The translations under genes were made by a program, and so were the position numbers. A DNA stretch of 60,959 nucleotides from Vreelandella aquamarina. Lineage in GTDB: Bacteria > Pseudomonadota > Gammaproteobacteria > Pseudomonadales > Halomonadaceae. Shown here one piece after another: positions 14,939 to 26,449 of this stretch. Positions within the stretch are counted from its first letter, which is position 1; each line of letters opens with the position of its first letter. A model generated the notes under the pieces. The model had not been told where the DNA came from. It saw only the letters and a list, made by a program, of their open reading frames with translations, and did no database searches. Location of the stretch: positions 1 to 60,959 of the forward strand of contig NZ_FODB01000017.1 of assembly GCF_900110265.1 (NCBI RefSeq), read 5' to 3'.

Positions 14939-16291
14939 GCTGCCAAAAATTTCGCCGAGCAGATCATCGGCGCTAAATTCACCGGTGATCTCTCCTAGCG
15001 CCTGCTGAGCATCCCTTAGGTCTTCGGCAAGCAGCTCGCCTGCCCCGTAGCCATCTAGCTGTGCTCGCCCGGTATCGAGTGCAGCCATGGCGCGGTCAAG
15101 GGCATCCAGATGGCGGCGGCGGGCGGAGAATCGGCCCTCTGTGGTTGCAGAGAAGCCCATCACCTCTTTCAGATGCGTTTTCAAACTATCCACACCCTCT
15201 CCGGTTTTCGCAGATAGCCGAATAATCGGAGTGGCTGTGGATAATTCAATGCCCGGCGCTTCAGCACTGGCATCGATTTTATTACGCACCAGGGTAAGCC
15301 TCCTTTGATCGGGGAGGCGCTCCACGAACTCAGGCCAGATGCTCATTGGGTCGGTAGCCGCTGTGGTGGATGCATCCACCATAAGCAGTACGCGGTCGGC
15401 CTTTTCGATCTCTTCCCATGCCCGGGCAACACCGATTTTCTCTACTGCATCGGGCGTATCACGCAGCCCGGCGGTATCAATAATATGCAGCGGCATGCCG
15501 TCTAGGTGAATGTACTCCCGGAGTACGTCACGAGTGGTGCCCGCGATGTCCGTCACAATAGCCGTATCCTGCTCGGTCAGCGCGTTCAGTAGGCTCGATT
15601 TACCTGCATTGGGGCGTCCTGCAATCACCACGCTCATGCCCTCGCGTAGCAGAGCGCCTTGCCCTGCGGCCTTACGAACAGCAACCAGCGCCTGCTGAAC
15701 ACTCTCTAAGTGCGTGGCGACATGGCCATCGGCGAGAAAGTCGATCTCCTCCTCTGGGAAATCGATGGCGGCTTCCACGTAAACGCGCAGTTCGATCAGC
15801 CGTTCGACCAGGGCGGAGACCCGCTGTGAGAACTCGCCCTGAAGCGAGCGCACGGCGTTTTCAGCGGCGGAGCGGGAGGTAGCATCAATCAGGTCGGCAA
15901 TCGCTTCCGCTTGGGCTAAATCCAGCTTGTCGTTTAGAAACGCCCGTTCGGAGAACTCCCCTGGCCGTGCCAGGCGAGCGCCTAGCTGCAGGCAGCGCTC
16001 AAGCAGCATATCCATAATGATGGGGCCGCCGTGGCCCTGCAGCTCCAGCACGTCTTCACCGGTGAAGGAGTGAGGGCCGTTGAACAGCAGCGCGATGCCC
16101 TCGTCAATAGTGCCCTCAGCGCCATGAAACGGGCCATAGTGGGCGTGACGAGGAGCAGGGCAGTCACCCAGTATCTCAGCGGCTATCGTACGGCAGGCGG
16201 GGCCTGACACGCGAATGATGCCCACGCCGCCACGGCCAGGGGGGGTTGCCAAGGCGGTAATGGTGTCTTGGGTATAGAGTCGGTCGGCCAT
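14921..16291 (-). CDS. mnmE: tRNA modification GTPase MnmE (TrmE/ThdF)
   Basis: MnmE works with MnmG to install the 5-carboxymethylaminomethyl group on wobble U34 of certain tRNAs. The 456-residue protein has the N-terminal folate-binding domain ([20 protein letters not shown]), a helical domain and an inserted G domain: GRPNAGKSS near 222, DIAGTTRD near 247, DTAGLRDT near 267 and RNKID near 334. It ends in FCIGK, whose Cys is essential. I place the start at 16291 (MADRLYTQD) with an AGGAAG site. The 3' end is intact despite the island. MnmG, usually a neighbour, is not in the window. Confidence 0.95.
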   Translation of the reverse strand: MADRLYTQDTITALATPPGRGGVGIIRVSGPACRTIAAEILGDCPAPRHAHYGPFHGAEGTIDEGIALLFNGPHSFTGEDVLELQGHGGPIIMDMLLERCLQLGARLARPGEFSERAFLNDKLDLAQAEAIADLIDATSRSAAENAVRSLQGEFSQRVSALVERLIELRVYVEAAIDFPEEEIDFLADGHVATHLESVQQALVAVRKAAGQGALLREGMSVVIAGRPNAGKSSLLNALTEQDTAIVTDIAGTTRDVLREYIHLDGMPLHIIDTAGLRDTPDAVEKIGVARAWEEIEKADRVLLMVDASTTAATDPMSIWPEFVERLPDQRRLTLVRNKIDASAEAPGIELSTATPIIRLSAKTGEGVDSLKTHLKEVMGFSATTEGRFSARRRHLDALDRAMAALDTGRAQLDGYGAGELLAEDLRDAQQALGEITGEFSADDLLGEIFGSFCIGK

Positions 16292-16364
16292 GACGCTTCC
16301 TAAAGACGAAAGAGGGAGAGAGTGTTTCGCGATGGCACTCATGATGAGCACCTTCGCCCTAAAA

Positions 16365-16396
16365 CGCCAGACCCCCGCAAAGGCGGGGGTCTGGGA
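16365..16396 (-). terminator. Hairpin terminator between yidC and mnmE
   Basis: CCAGACCCCCGC (16367-16378) and GCGGGGGTCTGG (16383-16394) make a 12-bp GC-rich stem with loop AAAG. On the minus strand only a short GTTTT follows (16361-16365), so termination may be partial, allowing some readthrough from yidC to mnmE. Confidence 0.65.
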
Positions 16397-16412
16397 GTAG
16401 CAGAGGGGGCGA

Positions 16413-18095
16413 TTACTTGGTTCGCATCCCTTTGCCGACGCTTGGATCCTTCTCGATGCTGCGCGTAATGAAGTACTGCTGCGCCACCGAGATGATGTTG
16501 TTGACCACCCAGTAGATGACCAAGCCTGCCGGGAACCACAGGAAGAAGAAGGTGAAGATAATCGGCAGCATCTTCATGATCTTCGCCTGCATGGGGTCTG
16601 GCGGTGTCGGGTTCAGCATCTGCTGAACAAACATCGAGATACCCATCAGAATCGGCAAGATGAAGTAGGGGTCTTTCACCGAGAGATCCTGGATCCAGAA
16701 TATGAACGGCGCGTGGCGCAGCTCAACGGATTCCAGCAGCATCCAGTAAAGGGCAATGAATACCGGCATCTGTACCAGAATCGGCAAACAGCCACCCAGC
16801 GGATTGATCTTCTCTTTCTGGTAGAACTTCATCATCTCTTGAGACATTTTCTGGCGGTCATCGCCATACATCTCTTTAAGACGCTGCATCTCTGGGCCCA
16901 GTTTGCGCATACGCGCCATCGACTTGTAGGCCTTCGCAGAGAGCGGGAACAGCACCAACTTCACCAATACGGTGAGTAGTACGATGGACCAGCCCCAGTT
17001 GCCCACGATGTCGTGGATCTTATCCAGCAGCCAGAACAGCGGGTTGGCAATGAACCACAACCAACCGTAATCCACGGTGAGCTTGAGGTTCGGTGCGACT
17101 TGCTCGAGGTAGTCTTGCACCTTCGGGCCCATGTAAAGCGTTGCGCTCAGCGTGGCTTCACCCTCGGGAGCCACGCTGCTGGTGGGGCCAGCGAAGGCCA
17201 CTACGTTACGATCTCGAGAATCGGTCGTTACGTAGTAGAGATTCTGCTGGTTTTGAGGCGGTGCCCAGGCGGACACAAAGTAGTGCTGGATGATCGCTAT
17301 CCATCCGCCTTGGGCCTCGCGATTCTCGAAGTTACGTTTTTGGATCGTATCGAAATCGATCTTCTCGTAGCGCGCTTCAGGCGTGGAATAAGCAGCCCCT
17401 AGGTAAGAATTCATCCCCATGGCCACCCCGCTAGAGGGGTCAGGGCTATTGTCACGGGCTAGCTGGCCAATGAATCGTGCGGAAACCGGTGCTTCGGTAT
17501 TGTTGGCCAGGTAGTAACTCACATTGACCGCATAGCTACCGCGCTCGAATGTCAAACGTTTGATGACGTCGACACCATTCACGTTAGCTGTCAAATCGAC
17601 GCTGATCTGCTCTTCGTCATCGCCCAAGCGGTACTCGTTACGCTCGGGAGTAAAAGCAATGCGGCTTGCCTGACCATCCAGTTGAAGGCCGGAGCGAGCA
17701 ACATAGCTGCGCGTGGCATTATCTGACAACAGCACGTAATTACGGTCGGAATCCAGCGTTAGTTTGTGCTGCGGCAAGGCTGCGTAGACGATATCGCCAC
17801 CGAAGGGGTCGATGCGTACGTCTAGAACATCCGTGGTGACCGCAATGAAGTCACGGCTGGCGGTGTCGCTTTGCTCATCGCCAACGCCTTCGCTAATAGC
17901 GTTGTTAGGCGCAGAAGTACTGGGGACGGAGAGATCGTCGCTACCGCTTTCGTTCGCAGGAGCCCCATTGCTGCTTTGGGTAATCTCTGGCGTCGAATCG
18001 TAGGTGGTCTGCCCGTAATCCTGATTCCACTGTATAACTAGAAGGTAGGCTAGTACGGCCAGTGGAATCAGTAATAAAAGTCGTTTTACGTCCAT
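16413..18095 (-). CDS. yidC: Membrane protein insertase YidC
   Basis: YidC inserts and folds inner-membrane proteins, alone or with SecYEG. The 560-residue protein has an N-terminal membrane anchor ([18 protein letters not shown]), a large periplasmic domain (about 60-345) and the conserved C-terminal five-helix core, with [20 protein letters not shown] near 365, [40 protein letters not shown] and [20 protein letters not shown]. Length is standard for gammaproteobacteria. It follows rnpA, but the yidD gene normally between them is absent: only 115 bp separate the two. Confidence 0.96.
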   Translation of the reverse strand: MDVKRLLLLIPLAVLAYLLVIQWNQDYGQTTYDSTPEITQSSNGAPANESGSDDLSVPSTSAPNNAISEGVGDEQSDTASRDFIAVTTDVLDVRIDPFGGDIVYAALPQHKLTLDSDRNYVLLSDNATRSYVARSGLQLDGQASRIAFTPERNEYRLGDDEEQISVDLTANVNGVDVIKRLTFERGSYAVNVSYYLANNTEAPVSARFIGQLARDNSPDPSSGVAMGMNSYLGAAYSTPEARYEKIDFDTIQKRNFENREAQGGWIAIIQHYFVSAWAPPQNQQNLYYVTTDSRDRNVVAFAGPTSSVAPEGEATLSATLYMGPKVQDYLEQVAPNLKLTVDYGWLWFIANPLFWLLDKIHDIVGNWGWSIVLLTVLVKLVLFPLSAKAYKSMARMRKLGPEMQRLKEMYGDDRQKMSQEMMKFYQKEKINPLGGCLPILVQMPVFIALYWMLLESVELRHAPFIFWIQDLSVKDPYFILPILMGISMFVQQMLNPTPPDPMQAKIMKMLPIIFTFFFLWFPAGLVIYWVVNNIISVAQQYFITRSIEKDPSVGKGMRTK

Positions 18096-18167
18096 GAGGG
18101 TTCTGCCCGATGGGTGGTGAACATGCTAATGGCGCAGTGTCATTTACTCGACCCATGACACACGAAA

Positions 18168-18185
18168 GCCTGCCAAGCGGCAGGC
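18168..18185. other. Hairpin between rnpA and yidC
   Basis: GCCTGCC-aagc-GGCAGGC is a 7-bp perfect stem in the short rnpA-yidC gap. No U-run follows on the minus strand, so it is more likely an RNA-processing or stability element than a terminator. Confidence 0.5.
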
Positions 18186-18210
18186 CAAGGTCGAGCGGCG
18201 AGGTGCGTCG

Positions 18211-18612
18211 TCAAGCGTCACGTGTTACGCCATTAGGCGGGGGAGATGCAGACACCGCCTGTGCGTCGCGCTGAAGCCGTTTCCACATGCCGTGTAGCTG
18301 GCGAGTGAGCGTTGCGTTATCGATATCCTGAGCGCCGCGCTTTGCCAATATCACAATATCCACAGAGGGTAAGTGATCTTGACGCAGACGAACGGATTCC
18401 CGAACGAGTCGCTTGAAGCGGTTACGATCAACAGCGAGCTTCACATTTTTTTTGCTGACCACCAGTCCAATGCGGGGATGTCCCCGGGTACTCATGCGCG
18501 CGAGCGCCATCATACCTTTGCCATGAACTTTCAGGTCTGCCTGTTCAAACACGTGACTAAAATCCCCGGCATTTAGCAAACGTAAGCACCGGGGAAAGCC
18601 TTGTTGCGACAC
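18211..18612 (-). CDS. rnpA: Ribonuclease P protein component RnpA
   Basis: RnpA is the basic protein subunit of RNase P, which trims the 5' leader of tRNA precursors. About 133 residues, with the RNR signature in KLAVDRNRFKRLVRESVR near 58, preceded by PRIGLVVSKKNV. I prefer the GTG at 18612 (product begins SQQGFPRCLRLLN after the start) over the TTG at 18618, because GGA lies 6 bp before it; both are possible. It lies 13 bp after rpmH and before yidC. Overlap of rpmH and rnpA control regions is usual. Confidence 0.9.
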   Translation of the reverse strand: MSQQGFPRCLRLLNAGDFSHVFEQADLKVHGKGMMALARMSTRGHPRIGLVVSKKNVKLAVDRNRFKRLVRESVRLRQDHLPSVDIVILAKRGAQDIDNATLTRQLHGMWKRLQRDAQAVSASPPPNGVTRDA

Positions 18613-18625
18613 ACGCAATCCGAGA

Positions 18626-18760
18626 TCAGGCGCTCAGACGCTTGCGGCCTTTGGCGCGGCGGCGTGCGATAACGGCACGGCCGTTTTTGGTTGCCATACG
18701 AGCACGGAAGCCATGCGCGCGCTTGCGCTTGAGAACGCTGGGTTGAAAAGTGCGTTTCAT
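18626..18760 (-). CDS. rpmH: 50S ribosomal protein L34
   Basis: L34 is a small basic protein of the large ribosomal subunit. The 44-residue product ([20 protein letters not shown], then [20 protein letters not shown] and RLSA) is essentially the universal bacterial sequence, so identity is certain. It is too short for many gene callers. It heads the leftward rpmH-rnpA-yidC-mnmE group and has a near-consensus promoter about 100 bp upstream. The dnaA gene is divergent on the other side of the origin region. Confidence 0.98.
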   Translation of the reverse strand: MKRTFQPSVLKRKRAHGFRARMATKNGRAVIARRRAKGRKRLSA

Positions 18761-18856
18761 AACTCGTTATTCCCACGTGGTTTAGGACGGAAAGTGAATT
18801 CCAAAAGACCCGGTCCAGTGAGGAACTAGCCGGGGAGTTTCAATTCAAGACCGGAA

Positions 18857-18885
18857 ATTGTAGAGACTTCCCGCGCCGGGTGCAA
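18857..18885 (-). promoter_or_regulatory. Probable sigma70 promoter of rpmH-rnpA-yidC
   Basis: On the minus strand TTGCAC (18885-18880) and TACAAT (18862-18857) are separated by 17 bp. The sequence after the -35 is GC-rich, and the -10 lies 97 bp before the rpmH start. It is a strong match to the housekeeping consensus. Confidence 0.75.
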
Positions 18886-18960
18886 TTTTTCCTTGCATAA
18901 AAAGCTCGAAAAAGGCAATGGCGGCGCGTCTCCGCTGTGGAGTCGATTCAACTTGGGGCA

Positions 18961-19245
18961 CACTACTATTACTAATGAAGTTATTTAAAACCTACTGTTA
19001 TTAATAGTGGGGATACTATTTGTGGATAAGTGGTTTTAGCACAATTTTATCAACAGCTTAAAATAATAAAAAATCTGTGTATAAGCATCGAATAACGAGC
19101 GAATAAACTGTGAGTTTGATGTGGTCAACCGAAGACAAAACAGCCCAAAATAGAGTTGTACCCATGGCATCACTGGGTTTTCCTGAACCCTTACCTAAAG
19201 TTGTCCACAGGTGAAAAAGAGCCGTTAGTGCGTGTGGATAACCAC
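18961..19245. other. Probable chromosomal replication origin (oriC)
   Basis: The 535-bp gap between rpmH and dnaA has no gene and carries DnaA boxes. Two match the consensus perfectly (TGTGGATAA at 19021-19029 and 19233-19241) and three differ by one base (TTATCAACA 19047-19055, TGTGTATAA 19076-19084, TTGTCCACA 19201-19209). AT-rich runs at about 18968-19020 and 19058-19076 could be the unwinding element. Gene order rpmH | oriC | dnaA-dnaN-recF-gyrB is the classical origin arrangement in pseudomonads and relatives. The parS sites nearby support it. A strand-skew analysis is the decisive test. Confidence 0.85.
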
Positions 19246-19294
19246 TTCGTTGGGCGCTACAATGGTCGGCCGTTTTCAACCGATGGTGAGATGA

Positions 19295-20764
19295 GTGTCA
19301 CTCGCGCTTTGGCAACAGTGCCTGGACTACCTGCAGGACGAACTGAATTCACAGCAGTTCAATACCTGGATACGTCCGCTGCAGGCAGAAGAAGGAGAGT
19401 CCAATGAGCTACGCTTGTTGGCGCCGAATCGTTTTGTGCGCGACTGGGTGAGTGATAAGTACGCCAAGCGTATTAGTGAGCTAATGCGCGAGCTTGCCCC
19501 TTCTAAGCCTCCCAAAGTGAGCCTGACCGTGGGCAGCCGACGAGCTGCAGCCCCTGCGCCACAGCCTAGAGAGCTTGGCAATCCGGTCTCGGCAGCTCCC
19601 GCTCAACCGGCTTCACCTGCGGTCCATACGCCCCCCCGGGGCGATATTGGCGATGAGCGTGAAATCGACCAGCTACGTGAAGAGAGTGGCCCTAGCCGTC
19701 GTGGTAACGAGCGCCAGGTGCAGGTAGAAGGCAGCTTGAAGCACAGTAGTGGCCTAAACCCTAATTTTACCTTCGACACCTTTGTGGAAGGTAAGTCTAA
19801 CCAGCTGGCGCGTGCGGCTTCTCGTCAGGTCTCCGAAAATCCTGGTGGCGCTTATAACCCGCTGTTTTTATACGGTGGTGTTGGCTTAGGTAAAACGCAC
19901 CTAATGCATGCAGTGGGTAATGCGCTGGCGGGCCGACGTGAAAATGCCCGCGTGGTCTACCTGCACTCCGAGCGTTTTGTTGCTGATATGGTGAAGGCGC
20001 TGCAGCTTAATGCGATTAACGACTTTAAGCGTTTCTATCGCAGCGTCGATGCCCTGCTGATTGACGATATTCAATTTTTTGCCGGTAAAGAGCGTTCTCA
20101 GGAAGAGTTTTTCCACACGTTCAACGCGCTGTTAGAGGGTGGTCAGCAGATGATCCTTACCTCTGACCGCTACCCCAAAGAGATCAGTGGCGTTGAAGAG
20201 CGGCTGAAGTCGCGCTTTGGGTGGGGGCTGACCGTCGCCATTGAGCCGCCGGAGCTTGAGACCCGAGTGGCGATTCTGATGAAGAAAGCCGATCAAGCCA
20301 AAGTGGATCTACCCCACGATGCTGCTTTCTTTATCGCTCAGAAGATTCGCTCTAACGTGCGTGAGCTTGAAGGCGCGTTGAAAAAGGTCATTGCCGACTC
20401 CCACTTTATGGGTAAAACCATTACTCAAGACTTTATCCGCGAGTCGCTGAAAGACCTACTGGCGCTGCAGGATAAGCAGGTGGGGGTGGATAATATTCAG
20501 CGCACGGTGGCTGAATATTACAAAATCAAGGTGGCGGATCTGCTCTCTAAGCGGCGCTCCCGTTCGGTAGCGCGCCCGCGACAGGTCGCTATGGCGCTGG
20601 CGAAAGAACTAACCAACCATAGCCTTCCAGAAATTGGCGATGCATTTGGGGGCCGCGACCACACCACCGTGCTGCACGCCTGCCGAAAAGTAAAAGCACT
20701 GCAGGAAGAGAATGCGGATATCCGTGAGGATTACAAAAACCTTCTTCGTCTGCTAACCAGTTAA
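19295..20764 (+). CDS. dnaA: Chromosomal replication initiator protein DnaA
   Basis: DnaA binds its boxes at oriC, opens the duplex and loads DnaB. The 489-residue protein has domain I ([20 protein letters not shown]), a proline-rich linker (about 70-140), an AAA+ domain with Walker [11 protein letters not shown] near 194 and Walker [10 protein letters not shown] near 255, and domain IV with [15 protein letters not shown] near 452. The start is GTG at 19295; no in-frame ATG with a better site exists, and the alignment of the N-terminus supports it. It is followed by dnaN after 58 bp. Confidence 0.97.
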   Translation: MSLALWQQCLDYLQDELNSQQFNTWIRPLQAEEGESNELRLLAPNRFVRDWVSDKYAKRISELMRELAPSKPPKVSLTVGSRRAAAPAPQPRELGNPVSAAPAQPASPAVHTPPRGDIGDEREIDQLREESGPSRRGNERQVQVEGSLKHSSGLNPNFTFDTFVEGKSNQLARAASRQVSENPGGAYNPLFLYGGVGLGKTHLMHAVGNALAGRRENARVVYLHSERFVADMVKALQLNAINDFKRFYRSVDALLIDDIQFFAGKERSQEEFFHTFNALLEGGQQMILTSDRYPKEISGVEERLKSRFGWGLTVAIEPPELETRVAILMKKADQAKVDLPHDAAFFIAQKIRSNVRELEGALKKVIADSHFMGKTITQDFIRESLKDLLALQDKQVGVDNIQRTVAEYYKIKVADLLSKRRSRSVARPRQVAMALAKELTNHSLPEIGDAFGGRDHTTVLHACRKVKALQEENADIREDYKNLLRLLTS

Positions 20765-20822
20765 CCTTTTTTGTTTACGCCTGCCATGGGCAGGCCTTTC
20801 AGGATAGAAAACCGGAGTTTCG

Positions 20823-21926
20823 ATGAAATTTACCATTTCCCGAGAGGCGCTGCTTCGCCCGCTGACTCTGGTGGCGGGCGTAGTAGAACGGCGCCAAACG
20901 CTGCCTGTGCTCTCTAACGTACTGATTCAAGTTGAAGGCGATCAGGTCGCTCTGACCGGTACGGATCTAGAAGTTGAGCTAGTAGGCCGCACGGTCGCCA
21001 GCCAAGTTGACCAAGCGGGCGCTGCTACGGTGCCGGCTAGAAAGCTGATGGATATTTGTAAATCGCTGCCCGATCAGTCCGACATTCAGTTAGCGGTCGA
21101 AGAGGGGCGCGCGATATTACGTAGTGGTCGTTCGCGCTTTACACTTTCTACACTTCCTGTAGCAGAATTTCCTAATATTGAAGATGCCGATGGCAGTCAG
21201 GAACTCAGCGTTCCCCGTGGCACGCTTAAGCATTTGATTGAGTCCACCTCCTTTGCCATGGCGCAGCAGGATGTGCGTTATTACCTAAACGGTATGCTGC
21301 TGGAAATTCAGAGCAATTTGCTGCGTACGGTCGCGACCGATGGACACCGTTTGGCGATGTGCTCGCGTCCCATTGACGTGGCAGTAAGCCAGTCTCAAAA
21401 GCTGATTGTGCCCCGTAAAGGTATCCTAGAGCTCTCTCGCCTGTTGGATGACAGCGATGAACCTGTCAGCCTTACCTTGGGATCAACGCATGTTCGTGCG
21501 CATACAGGTGACTTCACGTTTACCTCTAAGCTTATTGACGGCAAATTCCCCGATTATGAGCGCGTAGTGCCGCGCAATGGCGATAAGGTGCTGATTGCCG
21601 AGCGTGCCGAGCTTCGTCAAGTGCTGTCACGTACCGCCATTCTCTCCAACGAAAAGTACCGTGGTGTTCGGCTGTATCTTGAGGAAAATAACCTCAAAGT
21701 AATGGCCAACAACCCTGAGCAGGAAGAAGCGGAAGAGAACATTGCCGTGGAGTACAGCGGTAGCGCCATGGAAGTGGGCTTTAACGTTGGCTATCTGGTG
21801 GATGTGCTCTCTGTGCTTGATGAAGAGCGCGTACAAATTACCCTAGCCGACCCGAACAGCAGTGCCCTGCTGGAAGAGCCTGGCGGTGGTGATGCGCTGT
21901 ATGTTGTTATGCCGATGCGCTTATAA
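20823..21926 (+). CDS. dnaN: DNA polymerase III beta sliding clamp
   Basis: The beta clamp encircles DNA and tethers polymerase III. The 367-residue length is typical. It starts MKFTISREALLRPLTLVAGV and shows clamp landmarks: RRQTLPVLSNVLI near 23, GTDLEVEL near 46, ATDGHRLAM near 174, LIDGKFPDYERVVP near 239, and the C-terminus YVVMPMRL that forms the protein-binding cleft. A CGGAG site precedes the ATG. A strong bidirectional hairpin separates it from recF, so recF-gyrB may have their own promoter. Confidence 0.97.
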   Translation: MKFTISREALLRPLTLVAGVVERRQTLPVLSNVLIQVEGDQVALTGTDLEVELVGRTVASQVDQAGAATVPARKLMDICKSLPDQSDIQLAVEEGRAILRSGRSRFTLSTLPVAEFPNIEDADGSQELSVPRGTLKHLIESTSFAMAQQDVRYYLNGMLLEIQSNLLRTVATDGHRLAMCSRPIDVAVSQSQKLIVPRKGILELSRLLDDSDEPVSLTLGSTHVRAHTGDFTFTSKLIDGKFPDYERVVPRNGDKVLIAERAELRQVLSRTAILSNEKYRGVRLYLEENNLKVMANNPEQEEAEENIAVEYSGSAMEVGFNVGYLVDVLSVLDEERVQITLADPNSSALLEEPGGGDALYVVMPMRL

Positions 21927-21944
21927 CCGCATTGGGACTGAATG

Positions 21945-21980
21945 AAAACGGCGCTTCTACATTGTCAGAAGCGCCGTTTT
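21945..21980. terminator. Hairpin terminator between dnaN and recF
   Basis: AAAACGGCGCTTCT (21945-21958) pairs perfectly with AGAAGCGCCGTTTT (21967-21980). The A-run and T-run flanks make it usable in both directions. It lies 18 bp after dnaN. Confidence 0.88.
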
Positions 21981-22033
21981 CGCATTTGGCAACGGATAGC
22001 GCGTTTCATGGTCTTACTAGGTGGCATTAGCGG

Positions 22034-23137
22034 ATGAGCGTGACACAACTCACTTTTCACGGACTGCGTAACTTGGCTCCGGTTACGATTCATCCGTCAC
22101 CACGTATCAATGTTATCTATGGCGTGAACGGTAGCGGTAAGACCAGTCTTCTGGAAGGTATTCATATTCTAGGCATGGGACGCTCTTTTCGTACTCGTCA
22201 GCTGAAGAATGCCATTCAGTCAGAGGCGCCGTATATGACGCTGTACGGCCGCTTGGCAGGAGATCCTGAGGTGACGCTGGGGGTAAGGCGAATGCGGGCT
22301 CAGCGTGAGCTGGAGCTGCGTTTGCGTGGCGAAAAGGGTGTCCGATTGGCTGAGCTGGTAGAAGCTATGCCGCTCCAGCTTATTAATCCTGATGCTTTTC
22401 GTTTGCTGGAAGGGTCACCCGCTGGTCGCCGTGAGTTCTTAGACTGGGGAGTGTTTCACGTGAAACATCACTTCCTAGACGCGTGGCAGCGGACTCGCCG
22501 GGCGGTGAAACATCGGAATGCACTCCTTAGGCGTGGTAGAATAGCGGCCAGTGAAATAGCGGTGTGGGAGCAGGAGCTCGCCCATTGGGGAGAGCAGATG
22601 GATAGGCTACGCCAAGCATGGTTTAGTGAGTTCTTGCCCGTATTTGATGAAACACTGAAAAAATTGCTGCCGCTGCCCGGGTTAACACTCCGCTATGCCA
22701 GAGGCTGGGATAAACAACGCTCGCTGGCAGATGTACTGCACGATAGCCGAGAAACCGACCAGCAGATGGGGTTTACGCAGCAGGGCCCACAGCGCGCCGA
22801 TTTGCGTATTCGGTTGAACAAGCAGCCCGCAATTGAGGTGCTTTCCAGAGGCCAGCAGAAGCTGGTAGTGAGTGCATTAAAGCTCGCTCAAGGAAGGCTT
22901 CTGGAAAGTACCGCACAGCGGCACTGCATTTATTTGATAGATGATTTACCGGCAGAGCTGGACGAGCATCACCGCCGCCAGTTCTGCGCTTTGCTTGAAG
23001 AGATGCAGTGCCAAGCATTTATTACCAGCGTCGAGCCCACCGCGCTAAGCGATGTCTGGCAGCCCACTACTGCCGTTGAGATGTTTCACGTGAAACACTC
23101 CGAGCAAGGGTTTAGCCAGTGCCAGCCAGATGGGTAG
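22034..23137 (+). CDS. recF: DNA replication and repair protein RecF
   Basis: RecF is an SMC-like ATPase that helps load RecA at single-strand gaps. The 367 residues include Walker A GVNGSGKTS near 30, the signature LSRGQQKLVVSALKLAQG near 273 and Walker B IYLIDDLPAELDEHHR near 304. Two perfect parS palindromes lie inside the gene (22452-22467 and 23082-23097); in this frame they encode FHVKH, so the sites are accommodated by the protein at two places. The ribosome site is weak (AGGTGG about 9 bp before ATG). gyrB follows after 39 bp. Confidence 0.95.
   Translation: MSVTQLTFHGLRNLAPVTIHPSPRINVIYGVNGSGKTSLLEGIHILGMGRSFRTRQLKNAIQSEAPYMTLYGRLAGDPEVTLGVRRMRAQRELELRLRGEKGVRLAELVEAMPLQLINPDAFRLLEGSPAGRREFLDWGVFHVKHHFLDAWQRTRRAVKHRNALLRRGRIAASEIAVWEQELAHWGEQMDRLRQAWFSEFLPVFDETLKKLLPLPGLTLRYARGWDKQRSLADVLHDSRETDQQMGFTQQGPQRADLRIRLNKQPAIEVLSRGQQKLVVSALKLAQGRLLESTAQRHCIYLIDDLPAELDEHHRRQFCALLEEMQCQAFITSVEPTALSDVWQPTTAVEMFHVKHSEQGFSQCQPDG
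22452..22467. other. parS site 1 (inside recF)
   Basis: TGTTTCACGTGAAACA is a perfect 16-bp palindrome identical to the conserved bacterial parS consensus bound by ParB. It lies in the coding sequence of recF about 3.3 kb from the putative origin. Confidence 0.95.
23082..23097. other. parS site 2 (3' end of recF)
   Basis: A second perfect copy of TGTTTCACGTGAAACA lies 40 bp before the recF stop codon, in the same reading frame as site 1 and encoding FHVKH. Confidence 0.95.
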
Positions 23138-25597
<2,460 letters not shown>

Positions 25598-25612
25598 AAA
25601 GCCTCTTCAATG

Positions 25613-25628
25613 TGTTTCACGTGAAACA
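25613..25628. other. parS site 3 (after gyrB)
   Basis: A perfect TGTTTCACGTGAAACA in the gyrB-gmhB gap, 15 bp after the gyrB stop and just before the terminator hairpin. It is the first of two intergenic sites in the cluster. Confidence 0.95.
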
Positions 25629-25637
25629 TTGAAAAGC

Positions 25638-25672
25638 AAAAAACCGTAGGCGAAGCGCCTGCGGTTTTTTTA
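25638..25672 (+). terminator. Rho-independent terminator of gyrB
   Basis: AACCGTAGGCG-aag-CGCCTGCGGTT forms an 11-bp stem with one G-T wobble, preceded by A residues and followed by a T-run. It ends the recF-gyrB transcript and may also stop gmhB transcription from the other side. Confidence 0.9.
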
Positions 25673-25714
25673 TGGGTGGTGGTGTTCAAGGCTAGTATGA
25701 AAATTGTGGAAAGG

Positions 25715-26275
25715 TTAGTCCAAGACACCTGCAATTAAATCGTCAACAAAGGCAGCTAAATCAGCGTAGACCAAGGCATGCTCTAGCCCGTCCCCTTTTG
25801 CGAGGGTCTTTTCCCCTTTACCCGTTTTCACGAGAACGCTACGGCATCCCACCGATTCACCCGCTTGCAGATCGCGTAGGCTATCGCCCACCATCCAACT
25901 GCCTTTCAGACTGGAAAGCGTTAGTTTGTCCTGTATCTCGGTAAATAACCCAGGAAGCGGTTTACGGCAGCCGCACTGATCATCGGGGCCGTGAGGGCAG
26001 TAAGCGATATGGGCAATTTGGCCGCCTTCCGCTTCCACCAGCCCATGTAAGCGCTCATTCATAGTGTTCAGCGTAGCTTCATCGTAGAAGCCACGGGCGA
26101 TGCCGGATTGATTAGTAGCCACCGCCACGGTAAAGCCTGCCTGGGTAAGGCGGGCAATCGCGCTAATGGCAGAAGGGTAGGGGATCCATTCGGCAAGGGA
26201 TTTGATATAAGCATCCGAGTCGTGATTAATCACGCCATCGCGATCCAGTATCACAAGCTGCTGAGCAGTAATCAT
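25715..26275 (-). CDS. gmhB: D-glycero-beta-D-manno-heptose 1,7-bisphosphate 7-phosphatase
   Basis: GmhB removes the 7-phosphate in the pathway to ADP-heptose for LPS inner core. The 186-residue HAD-family enzyme shows the catalytic VILDRDGVINHDSDAYI at 7, TNQSGIARGFYDE near 46 and the zinc-binding loop CPHGPDDQCGCRKP near 91, plus MVGDSLRDLQAG near 127. I chose the ATG at 26275 (MITAQQLVIL) with a GAGGAG site; the longer frame would translate through a parS site. It acts with hldE and hldD, which lie further right in the window. Confidence 0.93.
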   Translation of the reverse strand: MITAQQLVILDRDGVINHDSDAYIKSLAEWIPYPSAISAIARLTQAGFTVAVATNQSGIARGFYDEATLNTMNERLHGLVEAEGGQIAHIAYCPHGPDDQCGCRKPLPGLFTEIQDKLTLSSLKGSWMVGDSLRDLQAGESVGCRSVLVKTGKGEKTLAKGDGLEHALVYADLAAFVDDLIAGVLD

Positions 26276-26344
26276 GGGGCTCCTCTTAATGCGGTGGGCA
26301 AAAACGTCAACATTAGCGTAAGCCCTGAAGTGCGAATGAGCGAG

Positions 26345-26360
26345 TGTTTCACGTGAAACA
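26345..26360. other. parS site 4 (upstream of gmhB)
   Basis: A perfect TGTTTCACGTGAAACA lies 70 bp before the gmhB start, between gmhB and the glyS terminator. It is intergenic if gmhB starts at 26275. Confidence 0.95.
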
Positions 26361-26375
26361 TTCATGTGCTCAATA

Positions 26376-26404
26376 AAAAGCCCGACTTATCAAAAGCCGG
26401 GCTA
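26376..26404 (-). terminator. Terminator of the glyQS operon
   Basis: On the minus strand AGCCCGGCTTTTGATAAGTC forms most of a hairpin closed by GGGCT and is followed by TTTTTATTG. The stem is 6-7 bp (26379-26385 with 26397-26403). It lies about 50 bp after the glyS stop. Confidence 0.7.
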
Positions 26405-26449
26405 TCGGTTACGCCTTCAGAGCAGTCGACGCTCTAAACACTCATCGTA

